Of a stretch of 7,138 bases of DNA, positions 1-5,484 are shown one piece after another. This stretch comes from Pseudomonadota bacterium (GTDB lineage: Bacteria; SZUA-182; DTGQ01): positions 1 to 7,138 of the forward strand of contig JAUWIR010000227.1 of NCBI GenBank assembly GCA_030605265.1. The letters are read 5' to 3'. The number at the start of each line of letters is the position of its first letter. Positions within the stretch are counted from its first letter, which is position 1. The translations under genes were made by a program, and so were the position numbers. The notes under the pieces are model-generated. The model was not told the origin of the DNA. It made no database searches and saw nothing but the letters and a program-made list of their open reading frames with translations.

Positions 1-1
1 A

Positions 2-886
2 CTAAAAAATAATCCGGTCCCTATAAATGGAACAAAACTCCTGATTACCGTCAATATTGGGCTCTCTTCTCTTTTTGATGATACTGTTTTTGGGAATAAG
101 GAAATGTTTATCTCCCGTGCAGAGGAAGCCCTACTGTATGCAAAACAATTTGGTCAAGGCAATATCTATCAATATAAGGATTGTGAGAATCAATATACCA
201 TAGATCGAACTCATATACTTCGATTGCGAGAGAAAATTGTCTCTATAGAACAACAAAGTAAAAATATTTATTTGTCTTCAGTGAAAACTTTAGTCACTGC
301 TTTAGAAACAAGAGATCAATATACAAAAGAGCATTCTATTAATGTAAATCGATATTCTTTTATAATAGCCGGGGCTTTACAGCTTTCTTTACCGGAAATA
401 CAATGTATTGAAACTGCCAGCCTATTGCATGACATTGGGAAAATTGGCATTAGTGATAATATTCTCAATAAAAAGGAACCACTCACTGACCAGGAGTATG
501 AGATCATTAAAACTCATCCTCTAATAGGGGTCCACATCTTAAAGGGGAGTGGATATTTAAACCGGGAGCTTTCCATTATCCTCTATCATCATGAACGTTA
601 TGATGGAAAAGGATATCCGGATGGATTAAGTGGAAAGAGTATTCCCTTGGGGGCAAGGATTATTTCCGTGGCTGATACATTTGATGCCATGAGTAATCCT
701 CGACCTTATAGAGACGCCTTTCCCATTGAAAGGGTCTTGGAAGAGCTGGTAAGGGTCGCTGGTAGCCAATTAGATCACACTATCATACAGATATTTTTTC
801 AGGAATTGGCCAATCAAAAAGTGCTCGAAGATAGTGATATTAATTGGCCATATTACCTGACCAAGCTAAAGAGTAAATTGACTTGA
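2..886 (+). CDS. GGDEF / HD-GYP domain protein, N-terminus missing (off the left edge)
   Basis: The frame is open from base 2, well before the first ATG at 104. The codons before that ATG encode the last part of a GGDEF domain: a beta-strand (LLITVNIGLSS) followed by a helix resembling the family's AD-ALY-AK-GxN signature, here SRAEEALLYAKQFGQGN. The gene therefore starts outside the window and ATG 104 is internal. A helical, probably coiled-coil linker (about 200-290) leads into a complete HD-GYP domain. It shows the upstream metal-site His in YTKEHS (about 323-340), the HD pair in LLHDIGKIG (about 422-448), the HHERYDGKGYP motif (587-619) and the closing SVADTFDAM and RPYR segments. Families of this kind hydrolyse or sense cyclic-di-GMP. 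All visible HD-GYP metal residues are present, so phosphodiesterase activity is likely. Whether the GGDEF half is active cannot be judged. The stop is 7 bases before the M23 peptidase start, suggesting cotranscription. Confidence 0.93.
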   Translation, partial: LKNNPVPINGTKLLITVNIGLSSLFDDTVFGNKEMFISRAEEALLYAKQFGQGNIYQYKDCENQYTIDRTHILRLREKIVSIEQQSKNIYLSSVKTLVTALETRDQYTKEHSINVNRYSFIIAGALQLSLPEIQCIETASLLHDIGKIGISDNILNKKEPLTDQEYEIIKTHPLIGVHILKGSGYLNRELSIILYHHERYDGKGYPDGLSGKSIPLGARIISVADTFDAMSNPRPYRDAFPIERVLEELVRVAGSQLDHTIIQIFFQELANQKVLEDSDINWPYYLTKLKSKLT

Positions 887-893
887 GGTTAGT

Positions 894-2126
894 GTGCCAA
901 GAAAAAGAGGAATTTTTTTCATTACCCTTCTGGCTTTGGGATTTTTTTGGATTAATTTCTCTTTTGGCCAAAAAAAAGATTTGCATGATAGGTTTTATAC
1001 TCCTTCCCCTAATAAGAGTATTGCCTACCAAAACAGTTCAATTATCTTTCTTGAGGAATTTTCTGAAGACCAGAACCTATGTTCTGCTTTATTAGAAAAA
1101 GGCATCCCGCAGCAGGAGGTTTGTCATATTCTCTTAAATTTACTCCCACTTTTTGATTTAAAATCAACAAAAATACAAGAAGATCAATATATTATTACCT
1201 TGGATGCAGGAAAAAAAATAAAAGGGGCCTCTCCCTTGTCGGAAATTGACCGCACCGAGCAGGAAGTTAATGATACCTATCTCGTTTTGCTGTCAGGAGA
1301 AGTAGAAGACTCAATATATGCCGGCATTAATAAAATTACCAAGACAAAAAAACTGGCTCACCAGTTTATTGATATTTTTGCCTGGAAAATTGATTTTCGA
1401 AAGGATGCCAGAAGGAATGACCGTTTTAACTTATTAGTAGAAAAATATTACCAAGGAGAAGAGTTTATCGATTATGGGAGAATTTTGGCGGCAGAATATG
1501 ACGGCAGTAGAACAGGTAAACATGAAGCCTTTTATTATCAGGAAGATGAATTGATTGAGGATTATTATTCTCCCTGGGGATTATCCCTCAGGGCTAAAGC
1601 TCCCTTGAGTTATTCTTGTATAAGTTCAGGATATACCAACAGGCGTCTTCATCCCTTACTTAAGGTGATTAAACCTCATCTGGGTATTGACTTTGCCGCT
1701 CCTTCCGGTACTCCGGTCTGGGCTGTGGAAAAGGGAGAAGTTATTTATAAGAATTTTGATTGTTTTAATGGTAATCAAATATTGATTGAACATAGAGACG
1801 GATATATCTCCTATTATAACCATCTTTCTCGGTTTGCGGATACTATAAAAGCAGGGGATAAGGTGAAACAGCGTCAAATAATAGGATTTGTGGGAAGTAC
1901 CGGTCTTTCTACAGGTCCACATTTAGATTACCGATTAAAAAAAGGTAAAAAATTTATCAATCCCTTAAAAGTTGATTTTCCTTTTTCCTCTCACCCTATG
2001 GTCAAGGATCGATATCGATTTAATCAAATTAAAGAGATTTATTCTTTTCTCCTTCAAAACGGTTATCATGCTGAAAAAGGCATTATCGCCTCAGGTCTTT
2101 ATAATAAGAAGAATAAATTAAATTGA
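894..2126 (+). CDS. M23 (LytM-type) cell-wall metallopeptidase, membrane-anchored or secreted
   Basis: This 410-residue protein starts at GTG 894, with GAGG at 885-888 overlapping the upstream stop and serving as ribosome site. Residues 1-6 are basic and about 7-25 hydrophobic, an export signal or anchor. Residues about 90-245 match the N-terminal region of OapA/MepM-like peptidases (FAWKIDFRKDARRNDRF, then GRILAAEYDG, then a YYSPWGLSLR segment). The M23 domain runs from about 245 to 365: GYTNRRLHPLL, zinc ligands H262 and D266 in HLGIDFAAPSGTPVWA, and the G-S-T-G-L-S-T-G-P loop ending in H343-L-D345. The family usually has HxH there; the second His, normally a zinc ligand, is Asp. I believe HLD variants occur in other bacteria, so this need not abolish activity. 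The expected role is cleaving peptidoglycan cross-links in the periplasm. Its position behind a c-di-GMP protein suggests control of envelope remodelling, which is inference. Confidence 0.92.
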   Translation: MPRKRGIFFITLLALGFFWINFSFGQKKDLHDRFYTPSPNKSIAYQNSSIIFLEEFSEDQNLCSALLEKGIPQQEVCHILLNLLPLFDLKSTKIQEDQYIITLDAGKKIKGASPLSEIDRTEQEVNDTYLVLLSGEVEDSIYAGINKITKTKKLAHQFIDIFAWKIDFRKDARRNDRFNLLVEKYYQGEEFIDYGRILAAEYDGSRTGKHEAFYYQEDELIEDYYSPWGLSLRAKAPLSYSCISSGYTNRRLHPLLKVIKPHLGIDFAAPSGTPVWAVEKGEVIYKNFDCFNGNQILIEHRDGYISYYNHLSRFADTIKAGDKVKQRQIIGFVGSTGLSTGPHLDYRLKKGKKFINPLKVDFPFSSHPMVKDRYRFNQIKEIYSFLLQNGYHAEKGIIASGLYNKKNKLN

Positions 2127-2334
2127 TCTAATACACATGATCAGCCTTGTTCGTAAAATTTTTTTTCCCTTTCTACATCCTGCATTTGTTGGTGTACACT
2201 TTTTTAATTCACCATGAAGAGCATGAAGATTTTTTTAGAGGCGAAGCTTTGCTATAGATTTAATTCATATTTTTTTTTGTACAAAATCTGAAGTTGAGTC
2301 AGGAATATGACGAAAAATTAATAAAAGGTGAATA
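2127..2334 (+). other. Intergenic gap, no convincing gene
   Basis: About 208 very AT-rich bases with several T-runs lie between the peptidase and the Ig-like protein. There is a GTGTACAC palindrome followed by T6 around 2191-2204 and a short direct repeat (CATGAAGA twice, about 2212-2229), but no strong terminator stem. A 26-codon frame beginning ATGATCAGC (about 2137) has no ribosome site and no recognisable product. A promoter for the downstream gene presumably lies here, but I cannot place it with confidence. Confidence 0.4.
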
Positions 2335-2754
2335 ATGAGAAATAAGTGTGGGTACCCAAAATATACTATCGCTTTTTTAATTTTATTTTTCTGCTTGGTT
2401 GGGGAGGCCTATCCTACTTCTTCTGATATAGAAATTATTACATCTGATCCTGGAAGAGCAGCCGTAGTGGGGAAAAATTATACCTATTCTCCCAATATAG
2501 TGGGAAGTGTGACGGAAGAAGGTGAAGTTACCTGGTATCTTGTCCGAGGACCAAAGGGCCTGTATATAGATTCAAGAAATGGAAAAGTTTTTTGGCTCCC
2601 CAACAAGGAACAAATAGGGGACCATTATATTACCATAAAGGTAATAATTGATGACGGCGATAGAGAACTTGTAGAGAGTCAATATTGGACTATTATAGTA
2701 CATGCTGCTTCAAAGGATGAAGAAAAGGGGGGGTGCTTTCTTTTGTCACTTTAG
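2335..2754 (+). CDS. Small exported protein with a single Ig-like (putative Ig, He_PIG/cadherin-like) domain
   Basis: This 139-residue protein starts at ATG 2335, preceded by an AAGGTGA ribosome site at 2325-2331. The N-terminus is a signal peptide: basic start, hydrophobic core about residues 10-23, and plausible signal peptidase cleavage after GEA (25). The LFFC segment is not a good lipobox. Residues about 34-125 follow the putative-Ig pattern seen in bacterial surface proteins: a G-K-x-Y-x-Y strand (46-51), V-T-W-Y-L-V-R-G-P-K-G-L (65-76), I-D-S-R-N-G-K-V-F-W-L-P (78-89), Q-I-G-D-H (93-97) and a final I-I-V strand. Such domains mediate adhesion or assembly, and here the domain stands alone. 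The tail is a charged KDEEK, then GGCFLLSL, next to a run of seven G. The gene is probably monocistronic: its 3' end faces mnmA 15 bases away. The exact function is unknown. Confidence 0.8.
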   Translation: MRNKCGYPKYTIAFLILFFCLVGEAYPTSSDIEIITSDPGRAAVVGKNYTYSPNIVGSVTEEGEVTWYLVRGPKGLYIDSRNGKVFWLPNKEQIGDHYITIKVIIDDGDRELVESQYWTIIVHAASKDEEKGGCFLLSL

Positions 2755-2768
2755 ATGACATTTTTTTT
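2744..2768 (+). terminator. Weak candidate intrinsic terminator between convergent genes
   Basis: TGTCA (2744-2748) pairs with TGACA (2756-2760) around a 7-base loop, directly followed by eight T (2761-2768). The stem has only 5 pairs and overlaps the TAG stop of the Ig-like gene. The T-run and the position between convergent genes favour a terminator; the short stem argues against a strong one. Confidence 0.35.
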
Positions 2769-2769
2769 A

Positions 2770-3879
2770 TTACTCTTTTTCATGAATAATCCCGCCTCCT
2801 AATACCTTATCTTTTAAATAAAAAACGATTGATTGCCCAGGAGCAATAGATTTAACAGGCTCCTTAAAAATGACTTTTACCGCCTGATTCTCCTTTCCTT
2901 CTTTAGGTATTATAACGGCAGGCCGAGGTGACTGGCGATAGCGGATTTGGGCAAATATTGATTTTGGGCCGGCAGGGATGGAGTCTAAAAGCATCCAATT
3001 TAATTTAGTTGCTATGAGTTCATTTTGATAGGTTTCAGATTTTTCCCCAACCATGATACTATTTTCTTTCAGGTCAATGGCTAAAACATACAAAGGAGAT
3101 GGATTGTAAAGCCCAAGCCCTCGGCGTTGGCCTATTGTGTAAGAAAAAATTCCTTTGTGGTAACCTAAAATTTTTCCTTTTCTGTTTTTGATTGGTCCAG
3201 AGTAATTTTCCAAATTTTTTATTTGACTTTTTATAAATTCAGAGTAATTCCCCTTTGGGATAAAACAGATCTCTTGGCTTTCAGATTTATCATGTATGGG
3301 AAGTTTTAGTTTTTTGGCTATGTTTCTCACCTCCTCTTTCGTATAGTTACCCAAAGGAAATAAAGAATTTTTTAGTTGATCTTGAGTGAGAGTATAAAGG
3401 AAATATGATTGGTCTTTTTGGGGATCTTTTGCCCGCTGTAAATAGAACCTTTGAGACAGAGGATCTTTTCGCAAAATAGCATAGTGACCTGTGGCCAAAG
3501 AATCGAAGCCTAGTTGACGGGCTTTTTCCATAAGGAGGCCGAATTTTAATTTTTTATTGCAAAGAATACATGGATTGGGGGTCCTGCCTGCCAGATATTC
3601 TTGACAAAAGTATTCAACTATTTCTTTACGAAATTCTTGCTCATATTCAAGGGCAATAAGTGGTATATTTAATTTTTGACAAATTATTCGGACCTGTTCA
3701 AATTCGCGTTTTTTTTCCTCAAGAAGATTTGTTTGATGCATTGGAGGGGAATAGACCGGCAGTTTCATATACGCTGCAGTTACTTTTTGGTTTTGTTGTA
3801 ATAGTAAATAAGCAGCTACACTTGAATCAACTCCGCCACTCATGGCCAGTAATACCCCTGGTGATTTTTTTCTTTGAAT
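2770..3879 (-). CDS. mnmA: MnmA, tRNA-specific 2-thiouridylase, probable ATT start
   Basis: MnmA activates U34 of tRNA-Glu, -Gln and -Lys with ATP and inserts sulfur, giving 2-thiouridine. The protein is full length (357 residues from ATG 3843, 369 from ATT 3879). Visible family landmarks, numbered from ATG 3843, are the PP-loop SGGVDSS (2-8), GRTPNPCILCNKKLKFG (86-102), ATGHYA (117-122), KDQSYFLYTL (143-152), SQEICFIP (189-196), GQRRGLGLYNP and the C-terminal PGQSIVFY / GGGII barrel. Cys92, Cys95 and Cys193 form the CxxC plus Cys set that in related thiolases holds a 4Fe-4S cluster or the catalytic disulfide pair. Starting at ATG 3843 would remove the strand before the PP-loop (VLLA), which homologues keep. 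In-frame codons upstream include no ATG, GTG or TTG back to the stop at 4015-4017, but ATT 3877-3879 lies 9 bases after a perfect AGGAGG. The product is certain; the start is inferred. Confidence 0.95.
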   Translation of the reverse strand: MQRKKSPGVLLAMSGGVDSSVAAYLLLQQNQKVTAAYMKLPVYSPPMHQTNLLEEKKREFEQVRIICQKLNIPLIALEYEQEFRKEIVEYFCQEYLAGRTPNPCILCNKKLKFGLLMEKARQLGFDSLATGHYAILRKDPLSQRFYLQRAKDPQKDQSYFLYTLTQDQLKNSLFPLGNYTKEEVRNIAKKLKLPIHDKSESQEICFIPKGNYSEFIKSQIKNLENYSGPIKNRKGKILGYHKGIFSYTIGQRRGLGLYNPSPLYVLAIDLKENSIMVGEKSETYQNELIATKLNWMLLDSIPAGPKSIFAQIRYRQSPRPAVIIPKEGKENQAVKVIFKEPVKSIAPGQSIVFYLKDKVLGGGIIHEKE

Positions 3880-3888
3880 GGAAAATCT

Positions 3889-3894
3889 CCTCCT
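3889..3894 (-). promoter_or_regulatory. Strong Shine-Dalgarno (AGGAGG) that places the mnmA start at ATT
   Basis: Read on the minus strand, AAAAGGAGGAG is followed by ATTTTCC and then ATT CAA AGA. The spacer from AGGAGG to ATT 3879 is 9 bases. No ATG, GTG or TTG in any frame lies at a suitable distance. The next in-frame ATG is 46 bases downstream of the AGGAGG, inside the PP-loop, too far to use this site. Confidence 0.7.
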
Positions 3895-3913
3895 TTTGAA
3901 GGTTATCTTGTTG

Positions 3914-3933
3914 GCATTTTCACTTGAAAATGC
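3914..3933. repeat. Perfect 9+2+9 palindrome in the mnmA 5' region (candidate operator)
   Basis: GCATTTTCA (3914-3922) and TGAAAATGC (3925-3933) are exact reverse complements separated by CT. The element sits 19 bases upstream of the mnmA ribosome site. It could be a repressor site or a short mRNA hairpin (8 pairs around a 4-base loop). A second, smaller palindrome, TGATATTATCA (3954-3964), lies just upstream. The regulator is unknown. Confidence 0.5.
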
Positions 3934-4044
3934 ACCTATAATTAAATGATATCTGATATTATCAAATTTTTTTATTATCCTTTGTGCCAGGGGTATCGGC
4001 GTATTTGTTTCATTTTAAAAGGGCCAATGTTATAGGGTAAATTC

Positions 4045-4770
4045 CTATTGAGCATTTACTATTTTTATTTCTCCCCAAAAACCCGCGCAGTCATCTTTTA
4101 TGATAATTATCCCGGTAATTTCTTTAATGGCTTTGGTTTTTTTAAGGGCGATTTCAATATCATTTTTGGTTTGCACTATATTGCCAATAGCTGTAGCAAC
4201 AGCATCAGCTAAAGGGGTTGAAGAGGAGAGAATGACCACTGCATCTGCTTTACCGAAACTAAAGGAATGGCCCAGGGTCCCTGAAGATGTACAAATACCT
4301 ATGGGGCATTGGGTAGGGCTGATTTCCAGAATAAGTTTGTTCCTGAAAGGGGAATTACCTGTTACAATTTGAATCCTTCTTTTTTTTGTACTATGTAAAA
4401 AAATATCTCCCCCATTTTCTATGATAACTTGTGAGGAATACTGTAATAAGTTTTTGCCTACAAATTCCGCTATAGCACCTGCTACTGCAGCCATAGGGCC
4501 AACATGGGCTATTTTTGAAGACAGCATCATGGATTTGATTATAGGAGGCGCCTCTTGATCATCGGGTAAAGGGGTTAAGCTTGTTAAAAAAGCCTGATTT
4601 TTTTTTATATAGTCTTCTATCTGTGTGCGATATTTTATAATCATTTCTCTTGCCTGAAACTCCAAATTTTTTTCTGCCAGAATATAAAGATCAGTTTCCT
4701 TAACGCTTATAAAAGAAGACACTAAATTTTCACAACAGCAACGATGGCGGTAAGTTCGTGGTTCATACAT
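4045..4770 (-). CDS. UPF0280 family (COG2122) protein, ApbE-like superfamily
   Basis: This 241-residue protein matches the UPF0280 family along its whole length. Landmarks are the N-terminus MYEPRTYR, ETDLYI (25-30), a helix ending IEDYIKK (51-57), APPII (74-78), HVGPMAAVAGAIAEFVG (89-105), ENGGDIFL (118-125), GICTSSGTLGHSFSFGKADAV (158-178) and LADAVATAIGN (187-197). It is predicted cytosolic, with no signal or membrane segment. The family is uncharacterised in most organisms. A methanogen member (MA1715 of Methanosarcina acetivorans) has, as I recall, been linked to efficient sulfide assimilation, so a role in sulfur handling is a reasonable but unproven guess. The neighbour mnmA, about 165 bases downstream on the same strand, is a sulfur-transfer enzyme. 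Three consecutive Cys at 11-13 are unusual. The start is well supported by the family N-terminus, yet there is no Shine-Dalgarno; a promoter ends 6 bases before the ATG. Confidence 0.92.
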   Translation of the reverse strand: MYEPRTYRHRCCCENLVSSFISVKETDLYILAEKNLEFQAREMIIKYRTQIEDYIKKNQAFLTSLTPLPDDQEAPPIIKSMMLSSKIAHVGPMAAVAGAIAEFVGKNLLQYSSQVIIENGGDIFLHSTKKRRIQIVTGNSPFRNKLILEISPTQCPIGICTSSGTLGHSFSFGKADAVVILSSSTPLADAVATAIGNIVQTKNDIEIALKKTKAIKEITGIIIIKDDCAGFWGEIKIVNAQ

Positions 4771-4776
4771 AATAGT

Positions 4777-4805
4777 ATTTTACGATATTCTAACTAAGGA
4801 AACAA
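4777..4805 (-). promoter_or_regulatory. Sigma70-type promoter of the UPF0280 gene, predicted leaderless transcript
   Basis: On the minus strand, TTGTTT (4805-4800), a 17-base spacer and TAAAAT (4782-4777) form a good -35/-10 pair. The ATG begins 6 bases after the -10 box, so transcription would start at or next to the start codon. This fits the absence of a ribosome site. Confidence 0.55.
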
Positions 4806-4840
4806 TCATTAAATTGGCAATAACAGTTTTGAACTTTGAC

Positions 4841-4854
4841 ATGATTTGGATCAA
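4841..4854. promoter_or_regulatory. Candidate FNR/CRP-family binding site
   Basis: ATGAT-TTGG-ATCAA matches the FNR consensus TTGAT-N4-ATCAA at nine of ten specified positions. It lies about 77 bases upstream of the predicted transcription start of the UPF0280 gene and overlaps a TTGACA. Such matches also occur by chance in AT-rich DNA, and no regulator gene is in the window. Confidence 0.35.
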
Positions 4855-4871
4855 GATGCCAAATTTTTTCC

Positions 4872-4914
4872 CAGATGCAGAGCTCACAGAGTGATTGAGA
4901 AATTCTGCAATCTG
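4872..4914. repeat. Imperfect inverted repeat, possible structured RNA or operator
   Basis: CAGATGCAGA (4872-4881) pairs with TCTGCAATCTG (4904-4914) with a single bulged A. The loop contains a further small hairpin, TCAC-AGA-GTGA (4884-4894). No T-run follows on either strand, so it does not look like a terminator. Confidence 0.4.
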
Positions 4915-5005
4915 CAGTGAAGTTAGATCTCATAACAGAATTGCTGTTTGGTAATATTCTTCATTAAGGGAGAAATGGTTTCTAGATAAATAGTTATAGC
5001 GAAAG

Positions 5006-5042
5006 AATTGGAAAGAACCGATAAATTTAGTAAATTCCAATT
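5006..5042. repeat. 8-bp inverted repeat upstream of the RNase H-like gene
   Basis: AATTGGAA (5006-5013) and TTCCAATT (5035-5042) are exact reverse complements around a 21-base AT-rich centre. The right arm ends 29 bases before the start codon at 5072, so it could be an operator or a 5' leader stem. Confidence 0.4.
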
Positions 5043-5071
5043 ATTAAAAATAAATAAATTACAGGTGTAAT

Positions 5072-5431
5072 ATGAGTGAGTATCAAAAAGTTTTTATATT
5101 TATTAACAATAATATATCCAGAAATAATCACCCTTCTTTTGTACTAGTTTTTTTGAAAAATAAAGAAGGGAAAACAGTAAAGAAGATTGAAGAGAGGGCC
5201 TTATTTGCTGATAAAAATTTTCAAGATATTTCCGGCTTACTAATAGGGCTTAAAGAGGCCATAAGATTTGGAGCAAAAAAGATATTAGTGTTAACTGATA
5301 ATTTATTTTTGCAAAATATCATCAGGAACGGCATAAGAGAAAACCATTATTTTGATCATTATGGATTCTTCCCGGACATCATTGAAATGATGAATAATTT
5401 TGATGAAATAGGTGTTAAGGTAGTTGCCTGA
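5072..5431 (+). CDS. Small RNase H-fold (RVT_3-like) protein with degenerate active site
   Basis: This 119-residue protein starts at ATG 5072 with a modest AGGTG at 5063-5067. Its layout follows the RNase HI-like fold: first strand VFIFINNN with NISRNNHPSF in place of the family's DGASRGNPGPA turn, then hairpin strands VLVFLKNKEGK, helix FQDISGLLIGLKEAIRFGA (50-68; family AEYxALIxGLxxAxxxG), strand KILVLTDN (70-77; family VxxDS), a helix with LQNIIRNGI and a last strand VKVVA. The first catalytic Asp is Asn12, the catalytic Glu aligns with Asp52, the third acidic residue survives as Asp76, and the C-terminal fourth acidic segment is absent. This is probably a non-catalytic relative that binds nucleic acid or has another role, or a decaying gene. 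Assignment rests on reading the pattern by eye. It stands alone: divergent from the UPF0280 gene and convergent with the thioesterase. Confidence 0.65.
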   Translation: MSEYQKVFIFINNNISRNNHPSFVLVFLKNKEGKTVKKIEERALFADKNFQDISGLLIGLKEAIRFGAKKILVLTDNLFLQNIIRNGIRENHYFDHYGFFPDIIEMMNNFDEIGVKVVA

Positions 5432-5440
5432 GAGGAATAC

Positions 5441-5484
5441 GGTTCAGAGTTCAGGGCTCAGAGGTTCACGGGTTCAGAGTTCCG
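5441..5484. repeat. Degenerate heptamer tandem repeat (unit RGTTCAG)
   Basis: Successive units are GGTTCAG, AGTTCAG, GGCTCAG, AGGTTCACG, GGTTCAG and AGTTCCG. They begin 10 bases after the RNase H-like gene's stop, in the gap between two convergent genes. Short tandem heptamers of this kind occur between genes in several bacteria. Their units are not part of any frame I can support. Confidence 0.7.

Larger units (their letters stand above)
4806..5071. other. Divergent intergenic region with palindromes, no gene seen
   Basis: With the promoter to its left, this is the roughly 300-base gap between divergent genes. I find no frame with a start, ribosome site and recognisable product. It holds a TTGACA (4836-4841) overlapping an FNR-like palindrome, an imperfect 10-pair inverted repeat (4872-4914) and an 8-pair inverted repeat (5006-5042), described separately. 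The promoter of the plus-strand gene at 5072 should lie here but no clear -10/-35 pair stands out. Confidence 0.5.

Noticed and set aside
883..1095. 70-residue plus-strand frame with hydrophobic residues
   Set aside because: It lies out of frame inside the start of the M23 peptidase gene, which has clear family matches in the other frame.
2137..2217. 26-codon frame in the gap after the M23 gene
   Set aside because: No ribosome site, no recognisable motif, and length expected by chance.
3660..3899. 79-residue plus-strand frame antisense to mnmA
   Set aside because: Shadow of mnmA's conserved N-terminal coding region; no ribosome site or recognisable motif.
3911..3942. Plus-strand TTGGCA ... 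TATAAT promoter
   Set aside because: The spacer is 20 bases and no plus-strand gene lies downstream.
4100..4372. 90-residue plus-strand frame antisense to UPF0280
   Set aside because: Shadow frame; the minus-strand protein matches its family along its full length.
5441..5484. CRISPR array
   Set aside because: The period is about 7 bases with no unique spacers and no cas genes; it is a simple tandem repeat.
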